A stretch of 64,000 nucleotides of DNA from Ettlia oleoabundans (taxonomy: Eukaryota > Chlorophyta > Chlorophyceae > Chlamydomonadales). Positions 53,383-64,000 of this stretch are shown piece by piece. The stretch is from positions 1-64,000 of the forward strand of contig JAAMXP010000508.1 of NCBI GenBank assembly GCA_019693395.1. Reading direction: 5' to 3'. How positions within the stretch are numbered: the first letter of the stretch is position 1; each line of letters begins with the position of its first letter. The notes below the pieces were generated by a model. The model was not told where the DNA came from, did not search any database, and saw nothing but the letters and a program-made list of their open reading frames with translations. A program made the translations under genes and the position numbers.

Positions 53383-56300
53383 TCAACGGCCGCCTCCTTT
53401 CTTGGGCCGGCTCCTCCCCCGAGTCTTTGTCTCGTAAAACTGGCTCAATTTGCCCAAAGCCCAGCAGCCTGGGCAGTCATCCCTCGCAAGAGAGAGCAGC
53501 CTGCATTGGCCGAACCAGGGTGTCAACAGCAGCAACGTTGCAACAGCCATGGAGTTGGTCCAGTTTGCCTTGATCACAAAAGGCAAAAGTGGAAAGCGAA
53601 CCCCATGCTTTGTTGCCTACCAAATAGCAAGCTGTGTTGCATTCATGCGCGGCTGCCAAGAAAACCACGAGCTCATGCTTGTTTACCTGGCAGTAGGCAC
53701 AATAGCCCTCTCTCCGTTTGCCCACTCCAGCCACAGTTCCACGCCCTCGTCAGTTGTCTTGGCGCCTGCAGGTGAGCGCCAGCGGGCGCAGGTGGACAGT
53801 CATGGAAGCGCCTACCTTGCAGAATGCCATGATCTGTAAGAGACAGCCGCTAACGCATTCAGAACGCACCTGCCACCACCTTGCAGCTGCACAGCCTGCA
53901 TAGCAGCACCTCAGCGCTGCCCTGCACACATCGATGTTGGATCTCACCTTTGATGGTGCCGTCACGGATGTTCTTGGCGAGGGTGTAGTCATCATCTGAA
54001 CCCTCCTCCTCCTCCTCCTCCCCAACGTCACTCTGCTCCTCCTGTTTCTGCTTTTCTTTCTCCTGTCCCCGTCCCCGTCGCGGCTGCCTCCTCCCCGGCT
54101 GCCTGTCCTCATCCGCTTTCGGCTGCGGTTCCTTCTGCTGCTGTGCCAGTTGCTGCTGCTCCTGCTGCCGCTGCTGCTCCTGCTGCCGCTGCTGCTCCTC
54201 CTCTGTATCTGGCACCACCACAACCCCGCCTGCCTCAGAGCCGCCCTCTGCTCCATCCACAACCTGCAAGAGTGAGCCCACAGCGCAAAGCGCAGCAGCA
54301 AAATAGTGCACAGTTCAGCACAAGAGTCCAAAGAAGAAGTATGCCTCCAGTCTCCAGGCCGAAATTGCAGCTATCACACTGCACATGCTGTCCTGTAAAT
54401 GCAAATGCTGTCGGGGGTGTGCGAGCAACAAGGAAACGGAGCAGCCTGTACATGCCTGCGTGTCTGGCAGGGATGGCTCCGCCGCTGCTGCACCCTCCTT
54501 CACCTCCACCACCACCACTTCCTCCGTTTCCTCGTCGTATCGATTCGTCCACTGCACCTCATCCGGCTGAGTGCGCAGCAGTTGCTGCAGCGGCCCAGAG
54601 CCCTCACTGTGGGTCAGATCTAGAACTGCTGCCGGGCCTGGCGCTGCCCCTGCTGCCCCCGCTGCTCCTGCTTCTAGGCCTGCTGTGGCATGTGCCGCCG
54701 CTGCGTTGGGGCTGCCCCGCTGCTGTGGGCTGCTTTCCTGCTGCAGCTCCTCTTCAGCATCATAGAAGTCCTCCTCACCTGCACGACAGCCAGCGGATGC
54801 AGCAGGCACCGGATTGGCGGCCAGGCCAGTGATGAACAAACCGCAGGGGAGGCTGAGGGGGGACCAAGGGAGGCTTTGCAGGGAGTGCAGCAGTACGGAT
54901 GGTATTTTATGAGTACAGGTAAGACAATGGGACACAAATCACGATTGAGGCACTGCCGACAGGCGGTTGATGCACAAGGTGAGGTCTCGAATACAGCAGC
55001 TTGCGACAAACCCCGCACACCTGGCTGGTCCAGCGCAGGAGGCGCCGCTACGGCAGGCGCGTCCCTTGCATCTGCTGCCGCCTGGGGTGCCTGATCACCT
55101 GCCTCTGCTGGCAACAGCGGCGCCTGCTTGTTGAGGTTGCACAGGCTGGGGGCCTTGTTCTCCAAGCGAGCGGAAATGATGGGCAGTCCCTGCATGGATG
55201 CACAGAAACAAATGCATCAAATGTGCTGCTTGCCAGCCACTGCTCTTCCAACACAGCGTGCACAGCACCCACCCGCATACACGCAGCGTGTGCCAGCTGC
55301 ATGCAAGCACCAACCTGTCGGAAAGCAAGCTCCGAATCAGACAACTCTTCTTCACAGGCACCGGCCAATGGGGCTGCCATCAATCTGCTGGGCTCTGCCA
55401 GGTGTGGGACAGCTGCCGTGGGGCCAGGGGCAGGCGCATGTGTGGACCGCACCTGCTCCAACCGGGCTGGAGTCCTGTGCTCTGCTTCCTGTCGGCAATG
55501 GCCGGCACCTGCCATGACGACGGTGGCTGCAACTGCAACAGCGGCCTCTGCCTCAGCCTCAGCTGCTGCTGCCAGGGCTGCACGGCTTGGCGACGCTGCA
55601 GGCAGGCAGGCAGCAGGCAGGTGCGAGAGCAACAAAGGGGCGGGTCTTTGTAACATGCATTTTTGCGCGCAAAAGCCATGCAGCATGTTGCTGCCGGGGA
55701 CTGAATTGATCTTTAACTAGCAACTGGGAGCACCCGTGTGAACAAACTGTGATGACTAGCAGCCAGCAAGAGCCTCAAAACCACACCACACACCAGGAGC
55801 AGCCACCCTGTGCCGCTTGGCTGCTGGCTGCCGTCGCCCTGCTCCACCCCCGTCGCCGGCTGCAACCGCTGCTGCTGCTGGCGGCGGTTGTATGGTTTCG
55901 CATGATTGCTGCCGCTGCGGTGAAATCGCGTTAGCCCCCACTGCCGCGGGTTGTTGCAAGGATGGCAGCGGCCTGTGCTGGTGCTGTGTCGCAAGTGGGG
56001 CAGGGGCAGCGGGTGGTGCAGGGGCAGCTCTCCTCCAGCCAGGAGGTGGGCGGGGAGGACCCGGTTCAATGGGGCGGGGTGGTTCCACCTCAGCGGGGCG
56101 CTTGCGCCTGAACGCCTCCAGGATGGCCCTCCCTGCTGAGGCGCCTGGCTGCCTCGCAAGGTGGGAAGAAGCTGCAGGAGGGGTTAGCGCTGGAGAGCGC
56201 AAATCAGCAGGCAGGAGCGGCTGCGGCGGCGGCAAAGACGACCTGGTGCTCGGCGCTGCGCCGCCGCAAAAGAAAGTCGCCACGGAGCCTGAGCGGGCAG

Positions 56301-58925
56301 GGACGGGGGATGGGGCAGTACCCCTGCTGCGTGTTGGGGATGGCTGTACGGGCAGCTGTCGTGCAGCTGCACCTACGGCGTGCCCATTTGCGGCTGCGGG
56401 CAGATAGCCGGGGGGAGGGATGGGAGGAGGCAGCAGGTCCCCTGCTCTTCGCCTATAGCCTGGGGGTGGCTGTGGTGCAGGGAAGCTGCGGTTGGGCTCG
56501 GCAGGCGCTGGTACTGCAGGTGCAACGGCTGGTTGGAAGGGCTGGAAGAACTTAGTCGCATTCGTGCCGTTGATGCCTGGCTCGACTTTGATAACGGGCG
56601 CTGGCACGTAGCGTGCGCCAGAGGGCGACAACCTGCCCGCCACAACCCCATTTGCTGCCACACCGTGAGGATGCCCCCACAAAAATGTGTGGACGGTGTG
56701 GGAGGTCGGTGCTGCTGCAGGTGCCGTCTGACTCGGTGCCGCAGGTTGCACAAAGAACCTTCCTGGGGCAGGCTGAGCCCCAGGCTGAGCCACAGCTGGG
56801 AAAGCGGATCTGGCGGGGGGCTCAAGTGGGCTGCAAGGCCGAGGCCACGTGGGAGGCGCCACATAGGTGGCTGGCAGCTGCTGCTGCGGTGACTGAGGCG
56901 CACCCGCCGACGGTTGCTGGAAAATTGAGGGCGCGCCGCGGCGGGACGCATTGGGTTGCACCGCCTGCGCTGCACCTGCTACGGCTGCGTGTTGCGGCGC
57001 GGCTGGAGGCGGTCGGATGCCTGCCAGCAGCAGAGAGGCTGGAAGGGCTTGCCCCTGCCCCTGGTTGCTGATTAGAGTCGGTGGCTGCGCCTCTGGCTGG
57101 GACTCAAGCGGGATGTTGCGAGGTGCCACAGGCATGTGCGACGGAGGCAGCACCCCCCCTGCAGCGCTCCTTCGCCGATGGCCGTCGCCGCCGCCACCAC
57201 TGCTGACGCCATTGGCAGTGACTCCCAGGGATGCAGCACCTCCAGTTGAAGCCTCAGGCTGTCGCCGCTGCTCCTGGCCCTGCTTCTGACGTCCCTGGTG
57301 CTTGCGAGGCTGCTGCTCTGGTGCTCCAAACGCTTGCCGCTGCTCCCGCTCTACTGGCGGCTGCTGCTCTTCAAGCTGCTGCGGTTCTGCAGGCTGCTGC
57401 TGCTGCTCCCCCATTGGCTGCTTCTGAGGCTCAGCGCCGCCAGCGCCGCTGCCGCCTGCCCCTGGCTGTGCCGCATCACCAGCAGCATCATCCTCTTGAG
57501 GGCTGGGCTCCAGCAGCCGCCCCGCCTTCTTACGTTCTTCAAAATCCTGGATCATCTCGCTCCAGCTGTCAGGAAAGTGCCGCTTCAGCTCCGCCTGAGA
57601 GAGCCTGCAAGCCGAGGAGCGGCGGGGCACACCAGCAGCAGGCAGCGCCGCAAGGTCAGCATCCCAGCCTGCCAGCTTGCAGCAGGCTGACACAACTAGC
57701 CAGCCCAAATACGGCAGTGCCAGGCGTTCTTGGAATCCCGCTCGCATGGACAGCTGTGCATCGTGACGTTCGACGAGCGCAGCGACAGGATCAAGCGAGA
57801 TTGCAAGTTTGGCTAAGCCCGGGACCCAGCCAATAAATGCAGATAACAATGCACACAGACGACCAGCAGCTCTTGATATCCAGCAGGTCAGTCCTCCAAG
57901 CATCACGCCAACCAGTCAGCATATCACAACAACCCAGTGCGCCCCACCAGGTGCCCTCCTCCCGCGGGTGGTTGTGGAACAGGATCTCAAAGTAGTTGAT
58001 GTTGTGGCGGCCACGCTTGCGCTTCTCCTGTAGCACGATCCTGGCCTTGGCCGGCCGCAGCATCAGCTCCTCCGCTTGCTGCAGTAAAACAAAGAAAGAA
58101 CGTGACGGGGGAGTGATAGGGGGCAGATAGGGGAGAGATAGGGGAAGGAACCCCAACAAAACAGGAATACGCCTGTAAGGTAGACATGATCCCATCACTG
58201 AACTCCGGCCTCACCGTGTCTGGTACTTGCGAGAGGGAGGCGCCCCCAGACAGCACGTCAACCAGCCTCTCCTCCACCGCCCCAAATTTCACACGATCGC
58301 CCCGCAGGTGAGCTGAGTCTGCCGACACCGCAATCTTGACAGCCTGGCGCACCCTGCACCCGCATACTCAGCGGCAGTGATAGAGGTTGACGGCAACGGA
58401 CATTGGTCATACAGCAGGTGGAACGTCAGTGGCAGTTGCTGTAGGCTTGGCTGAGAAGTGTGTGGGCTGCGGCTCAGGCGACTGGGATCTAGCGCTCATG
58501 GTCCAGAGAAACAGAAAAGCATAGTGCAGGCTGGTGCCAATGCATACACTGCATGCGTGTAGCACCAACAGTAATGGCAGGGAGTTGGCCGGGAGCAGCC
58601 AGCTTGCCGAAAGATAGGTGCATCCACTGTATCCAGGATCAGCAGCCGTGCTGCAATCTCCCTCCAGCCCTCCCATTCCAGCCCCGGGAACTCGCCATCT
58701 TTTGGCAGCAAATGCGCCTGTGCCTGGTAAGCCTCCTGTCGCAGCGGAAGCCCCCAACCGATAGTGGGCGGAAGTGGCGGGTGGGTGGCAGTGGCGGCAG
58801 GCAGGTCAGGCACCTGCGACACCTTGTTGCGCTTGCATTGCCGCTGTTGATTGCTGCTGCCTGTGCACTGCTACCACGGCAGCCGTACGACTCACCAAAC
58901 AGGCGTTAAATAGAACCCCCGCCAT
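53383..58925 (-). CDS. Giant HP1-like protein: chromodomain, long disordered middle, chromo shadow domain
   Basis: Exons in coding order: 58896-58925, 58608-58813, 58215-58353, 57948-58078, 55794-57604, 55315-55595, 55021-55189, 54456-54778, 53948-54263, 53687-53765, 53383-53482; 1194 residues, all in phase. Chromodomain about 135-195: ARIVLQEKRKRGRHNINYFE, ILFHNHPREEGTW, then SEMIQDFEERKK, matching the beta-strands and final helix of HP1. A Pro/Gln/Ala-rich segment of about 900 residues follows, with acidic stretches near the end (EEEEEEGSDDD). Chromo shadow domain about 1122-1185: GVELWLEWANG, AIVPTARDDCPG, QFYETKTR, parallel to HP1's VPAKEAN-CP-FYEERL. The C-terminus is RGRSRPKKGGGR. Introns at 58607 and 54455 use GC donors. 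The first exon (MAGVLFNACL) is the least certain part. Canonical HP1 is about 200 residues. Confidence 0.72.
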
Positions 58926-60908
58926 AGCGCTTGTACTACAGATGATGGCGGCTGGCTCTCGTTTTAATCGTTTTTTATAAAGCGTCCAGGCCTGCCTCGC
59001 CAGCGCCGGTCGCTCGTTACCGCTGCAAAACTTTGCCCGCGACAGCTGCTGCCTGCCTAGGCGTGGTGACCTCCACTTACACAATTAAAGTTATTCAAGC
59101 AAAGGTAGCGATCAAACACAGCGCTGCACAGATGCTGCCTGTGCCGCGCCACGCTGCCGCCGCAAATAGTGTTTAAAGTCGGCTCGTGGCACAATGCAAC
59201 TCGCGTGCTTTATCGCTTTTTGGAAGCTGCGACCCTCCCTTTTCGTCCAACTCGGCTTCATGCCTTCCTTGCCGCCAGTCTCCTCGCTTGTTTCCCGATA
59301 GGTCCCGGTCACAATGGCCGACAATAACCCTCCCCGCGCCTCCGCAGCTGGTCGAGGTAATGGTGAAGTCTTGTTCCTCATTGCTTGCGCATTGGAGACG
59401 TGACGTATTACAAACCATAATGGTGTTCGTGTTGGAAGGTATTTAGCGCGTCATTTGTTAATGTGCTGCTTGAAAGCAGCCAACTAGTCTAACTCTAAGG
59501 GCACGACGAGGGTGTCGACAGGGACAGACGTGGAGAGGAGAAAGGCGGCGCCGCCGCGTGTGGGGGCGCCAAAGGAATCGGAACTGTGCCCAGGCATCTT
59601 ATCGGTTCATGCGGTTGGCGTTGGCAATTGGTTTTGGGAAAAGCACAGTTCAGAGGATCCAGGTTTTCTTCTCAGTTGGAAGAGGGCAAACGGTACAAAC
59701 AAGGCCAGGCAGCCCGGCTAGAGAGCAAGAGCGATTGCATTTGTGCCGAAATGCAAGGGACAAGCGGTAGGCGTGGGGGTTCGGACTAGGGGTACAAACA
59801 GGGGACTAAACAACAGACGCTAGTGTACAGTACAGGAAACAGGGAAACACGGCGAGCATGGCAGCTTCACAGCTGCCGCACATGCCAGCGGATGTGGCTG
59901 GGTGCGCAGATCAAGGCAAAGTGGGTTTGGGATCAGTGCATAGAGCTCTTGAGGAGGTAACTGAAGGAGGGATAGCAGCCCCGCTTAAAGGGGCTGGCAG
60001 GCCCGCAAGAATTTCGAAAAGGCACCATGCGTGGAAGCAGATAACAAACTGGGCGGGTGGTGTCCACGCAGCACGCACCATGGCGGGCGCACCCAAGCAC
60101 ATCAAAAGGGGAGCGATGAGTGGAGAAGAAGGAAAGCATACAGAGAAGACTTTCATTCTGGATGCAAATGTCGACGTCATAAGGCCAAAACCTGGCATGG
60201 ACGAATGCACGGGCGGTGCGGCATGCCAGGGGCCGGCAGTGGGACAGGATGGTGGATGGACGACTTGACTGATGAGATAAGCAAATGTCCTCAACAGCAT
60301 CAAATGCCAGGGGCAGCGCTGCACGCCAACTGCGCGCCCGAGCTGCCCCACCCACAAATCGGTTGAATGCTGGGGTGGTATGCAAACAAAAACTAAAGAA
60401 AAACGGGTCGAGCGCAAGGAGGATGGGGTGTTCCGAGGGAACGGGATACACGGACTCGGCAAGCGCCCTACAAAGGGGCAGGGGCGCTACCCGGTGGGAA
60501 TCGCATGCATGCAGGGCTTGGCCCCCACGCGGGAGTATGTGTTATGACGGCTGTCAGGCCAGCCCCAAGCACGGGCAGGCACTTTACTGTGTGGGGGCAC
60601 GGAGGGGGCAGCCCTTGCGCCGCTTGGTGGGGTGACCAGGGAAGTCGGCCCCCCTGCAACATGACAGGGAGGAGAACGCAAAAGCAATAAGGGCAGGGCA
60701 AGATAGCTATGGGGGGGACGGGCCAACAAGGTGGCATGCAACAAGAAGTGTGCTGAAATGCCGATACGCATGCTGTGCAGATACCACGACTGATGGCAGC
60801 AAGCAGGTTGCGGCAAGCGCGCGCTGGGCTGCACTTGGCTGTCGTACGGGATTGTCGAAACATGTAAGGCGAGACAGGGCAGCACAAACATGATGCTGGC
60901 AAGTCTGC
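58926..60908. other. 2-kb stretch without a supported gene
   Basis: It holds the HP1-like promoter and the 3' UTR of the PLATZ gene. Neither strand shows a frame with protein-like composition and matching splice sites. A possible plus-strand start at 59314 (MADNNPPRASAAGR followed by a GTAATG donor) has no convincing second exon. Confidence 0.45.
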
Positions 60909-61955
60909 TCACGTGCAATCACTGCTGTCGCTAGTGGTCGCTGCCTCCAATGGCCGCAGCGAGTCCAGATGGGAGGGCGTCTCAGGCGCGCCGCCGCTGC
61001 TGCGTCCGCTGCTGGCGCTGCTGTGAGTGACGTCGGGGCCCGCTGCCAGCTTACGCAGCGATACATGCTTCACCCCCGCCATGCTGTCCAGCTTGCATTG
61101 CAGCGAGCAGAAGTGGCTGACGTCCTGCAAATGGCGGTTGCACACAGTGCAAAGGCTGGCACCCACGGCACCCTTGGGTGGCCGCGGCTGCGGGCGGCGG
61201 CGCAGGAAGATGACCTTTGAGCTGTTGATGGTGTAGCCTGCATTGCAAAAGGGAGGCAATCGCGCGGGGTGAACAATTGTAACGGCTGAAGAAGAGTAGG
61301 TGGTGTGACTGCAATCAATGAGCGAGGACGAGAGGTGGCGTGTGAGGCACACGCCGCCACACGCGTGCTCTGCGGCTCGCTACCAACGGATGGAGCCCAA
61401 ACCCTAACCGCCCCCGCCCTATGCGCTCACCCTGAATGCCTCCGATGTCTGCATAGCGGGAGATGTCGGTCATTTTAACCACATCATGGTAGCTGGAGCG
61501 GCGGACCTGCAGACGGGGCAAGGGACACCGCTCAGCGGCGTCATGCGCGGGGCGCGGGCGCCGGCTGTGCCAAAGGCAGGCTGCTGCCCCACAATGCGCT
61601 CGCCCTATGACATCACAGGACCTTCGGTGCTGAAAAGACGTGGCGGCGGGGGCCGAAAGGGCGCCCTGGGCCCTTGCACCCCCTTCCCGCCCAACCCTGG
61701 ACCCGCAGATCGCCGACGGTTCGCTGCCACGCCGAGCGGCTGCATTGTCCGCACCCTGCAGCATTGCGCCCAACTTGCCTGCAGCACGGGCGCCAGGGGC
61801 TGCGCAGCCACGCACAGTGCGCAGCAGGGCTGGTGCTTGCTCAAATCCCAGAAGTTCAGCTGCGCCTCCCGCGCCGCGCTGTTGGCGTGGATTGGACATT
61901 GCGTGAAGAAGCTTTCTGTGCTGACAAAACTTGTCAGCTCCTGTAGCGTTGTCAT
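60909..61955 (-). CDS. PLATZ-family zinc-binding protein
   Basis: Plant-specific PLATZ family, A/T-rich DNA-binding regulators, some acting with RNA polymerase III. Exons in coding order: 61779-61955, 61431-61506, 60909-61237; 193 residues, in phase. N-terminal zinc site QCPIHANSA, later CCALC. Then VRRSSYHDVVKM, GYTINSSKVIFL, RPQPRPPKG, and the C-terminal site CTVCNRHLQDVSHFCSLQCK, followed by a Ser/Thr-rich tail. Compared with plant PLATZ, the first zinc cluster has lost the F-C-L-D-C cysteines (here NFWDLS) and the H-x2-H pair (here AQPLAP), while the C-terminal site is complete. The first intron (61778 downwards) starts with GC (CAG/GCAAGT). Confidence 0.88.
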
Positions 61956-63005
61956 TGGCGGCGCTGCTCCAAATTGCGACTTGTCTCAGTGATCAGGGTG
62001 AGCAACAGGACTGCCAGGGAGGGGGAGGCAACTAGTGCACAAGGGAACACGGTGGGGACAATATGCGAGCGATTTTGTCTGATGCGCGCCAGCTGGACAG
62101 ATACACACGCACCGCCGACGATCATATCTTCCGGGGTGCCACACACCCAGTGCATCAGCAGTTTCTCGGTGAAGGCGACTTGGCAACCAGCGGCCAATGC
62201 CCTGCCAACGGACCCGGCCACCCGCCCAACAGTGTGCTGCCGCCGCCCCTTGACCTAGGTCAACCCGCCCGAACCCCCATTCCCACGGCCCCCCACCCCC
62301 CCAAGCCTTCGAAAAGCTTGCACATCTAGAAAGTTCGTAAGGCAACCAATTATACTCCAGCACAGTGCCGCACCCTGCTTTCACCGCACCCTGACTGTTT
62401 GCTCGGCTAAGCCAGCTACCGTGCCAGGCTCCAGCCGCCGGCGCCCTTGGGCTGGTTGCAGGCAAGGCGGGGTAAAGGGTGACAATGTCTGTGCTCTTGG
62501 GCACCGCCCAGCAGCAGTCTCTGCAGACACTGCTGCTCAAAGCAGCACGACGCAAAGTGCGGTAACCCACACGAAAACAGCCCTGCCACAGGCGCCGCCC
62601 ACCCAGCTGGCTCTGCCCTTGCTTCAATTCTTGCCAAGGACTTGCGTCTGCTGCTCAGTGGCCCATGCCTCCTTGACTGCCCGCCGCTCAGGTGTAAAGG
62701 CCTCGTCAGCAGCACTTGAACATGTGGAAATGGTGCTCCATGCAACGTGTGTTGATGGTTACTCAAAGAGTAGGAGGAGTGTGCTGAAGGGGATGACTCA
62801 CACGAGGGTACAGAAGTGTGAGTAGAAGTGGGTAGCCCGCCAATCTGCATTGCTAGCAGAAGTAGCACAAGTGGTAGCAGCGGAGGGTCATGAGCCGGGG
62901 GGGATGCATTAGGCAGTTGACTACAAGGAGTTGGAACCTCTGGGAGGCACCAGCGGCTGCTTCACCCAAGCTCAATGGCAGAACCTCACAGGTCTGCCAT
63001 GCAGC
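61956..63005. other. PLATZ upstream region and phosphatase 3' UTR
   Basis: 1050 bases. A minus-strand frame ending at about 62625 (SSAADEAFTPERRAVKEAWA, stop after VLGKN) looks protein-like but has no upstream exon I can attach. Nothing else is supported. Confidence 0.4.
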
Positions 63006-64000
63006 TTATTCCATCATATCTGCCTGATGCTGCTGTTGATTTGGCTGCTGTGGCTGCTGCTGCTGGCTGGCCCCAAACACAAAACCCGCCTGCGAGGGCG
63101 ATGCACCAAAGTTGAGGCCCGGTTGCTGCATGGCATTGAACGATGGCACACCACCCGACGCAGGAGCTGCTACAATGCCGGCTACTGGACCGCCCGCGGC
63201 GCCAAACACGGGCCAGCCAAAGGGATTCACGCCTGGAGGCTGCTGCTGCTGGCCTGACAACACGGCACTAGCTGGCTGTTGGCCCACCGGGACCTGGAAG
63301 CCGCTAGCATTGGGGCCCAGCACTTGAAGCTCCGCTGCGTGCAACCGTGCCGCATCATCCTTGGTGATCGCAATCTGCGGCCGGCGGTCCTTTACCCAGT
63401 AATAAGCCTCACTGCGACAAACAGGGGTGACAAATAGCACATATGCGGCCACCGGTTAGCTTGCATCCGGCCCAAAGGTAGCCAGCAAATGCATCGGGGT
63501 CAGATGCACATTAACCTCCACCCCGAGCACAGCAAGGCCTGATATTCCACCATCTTACAGCCCTCGAGACCTAGGCCTTATGCGCCGTGAGCGGTCCACC
63601 CTGGATGCGCATCAATACCGTTTGCCGCGGCCTCCCTGGTCTCACCTCAGGCGCCAGCTGTTGCGACGCATGAGATAATACACTACCACCGCTGGTGACC
63701 GGGACAGCCCGCTCATACAATGTGCAAGCACCTTGCCCCCCTGCCGCTGCACCTCTTCTGCAACCAGCCAAGAAAAAAGGGGGGATAAACAATAAAAACA
63801 CTTACACACAGTACATGCAGGCTACTCAATTAGCCATGATGTAATGCAGTGCTAGGACATGAGCATATCAAACCCAACACATTGGAACACAGATAGCTGC
63901 TTGTAAGTCACTCCCCCATTGCCAGGCTCGGGGCTCTGTGATGGGCACCTAGGAAGCTATAGCATTCATCAAATGGCGGCGGGCTAGCGGAGACTGTGTG
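63006..64000 (-). CDS. Dual-specificity protein phosphatase, 3' part, with FG/Q-rich tail
   Basis: Cysteine-dependent phosphatase of the DSP class; the 5' end lies beyond the right edge. Exons in coding order: from the edge to 63949 (FDECYSFL), 63646-63757, 63006-63411 (TAA at 63006-63008); phases join. The P-loop HCMSGLSRS fits HC-x2-G-x-SRS with the catalytic Cys, followed by AVVVYYLMRRNSWRLSEAYY and VKDRRPQIAI, the usual DSP helix pair. After the catalytic core comes a tail of about 115 residues rich in Gly, Ala, Gln and Phe, with NPFG, VFGA, NFGA and FVFGA repeats and a poly-Gln run. The acid/base Asp loop is not in the window. Confidence 0.88.

Noticed and set aside
58814..58822. Start of the HP1-like protein at about 58822
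   Set aside because: That codon is GTG. An ATG exon at 58896-58925 with a GTGAGT donor joins the next exon in phase at 58813 and is preferred.
59314..59356. Plus-strand start MADNNPPRASAAGR with a GTAATG donor
   Set aside because: No second exon of convincing composition or phase was found in the following 1.5 kb.
59858..60451. Open frames on both strands (137 and 172-183 codons)
   Set aside because: Neither shows protein-like composition, a domain or splice context; more likely the 3' UTR of the PLATZ gene.
62626..62720. Minus-strand C-terminal-like exon (AFTPERRAVKEAWATEQ, stop after VLGKN)
   Set aside because: The composition is plausible, but no start or upstream exon fits between it and the phosphatase stop at 63006. 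Not enough for a gene call.

Overview
The window is nuclear DNA of a green alga. Genes are densely packed on both strands and broken by many short introns, with GT-AG or (unusually often) GC-AG borders and acceptors that are nearly all TGCAG or close to it. Coding regions are rich in Ala, Gln and Ser. Several 3' ends carry the TGTAA poly(A) signal typical of chlorophytes. Plant-type versions of SFT1, RNA pseudouridine synthase 6, GIP1, PLATZ and CDC5 point to Chlorophyta. An MNS1 homologue points to a lineage with motile cilia or a remnant of them. I cannot name the species.

Layout from left to right: 3' end of an oxysterol-binding-protein-related gene (+); an unresolved hypothetical gene (-); TMEM208/SND2 (-) divergent from RNA pseudouridine synthase 6 (+); RAD51C (-); a small multi-pass membrane protein (-); MNS1 ciliary coiled-coil protein (-); a GIP1-like protein with a Q/Y/G-rich tail (-); CDC5 splicing/MYB factor (-) divergent from a 1245-residue FHA-RING-ARM protein (+); SFT1-like SNARE (-); a GT31-like glycosyltransferase (+); a plastid-type CBS-CBS-DCC fusion (-); a VIT/CCC1 iron/manganese transporter (-); ribosomal protein uL15/RPL27a (-) divergent from mitoribosomal mS34 (+); a giant HP1-like protein with a chromodomain near one end and a chromo shadow domain at the other (-); a PLATZ protein (-); and the 3' part of a dual-specificity phosphatase (-) running off the right edge.

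The genes do not form one pathway. This is ordinary euchromatin with housekeeping genes (ribosome, splicing, secretion, DNA repair) next to chromatin and ubiquitin regulators. The exon models below were built by hand from reading frame, splice sites and phase. Where every junction keeps phase across the gene (ORP, TMEM208, RAD51C, MNS1, GIP1, CDC5, FHA-RING-ARM, SFT1, CBS-DCC, VIT, uL15, mS34, HP1-like, PLATZ) I consider the model strong. The items most worth a second look are the FHA-RING-ARM architecture, the giant HP1-like protein with an altered methyl-lysine cage, the CBS-DCC fusion, the high share of GC-AG introns, and a degenerate DxD site in the GT31-like enzyme.
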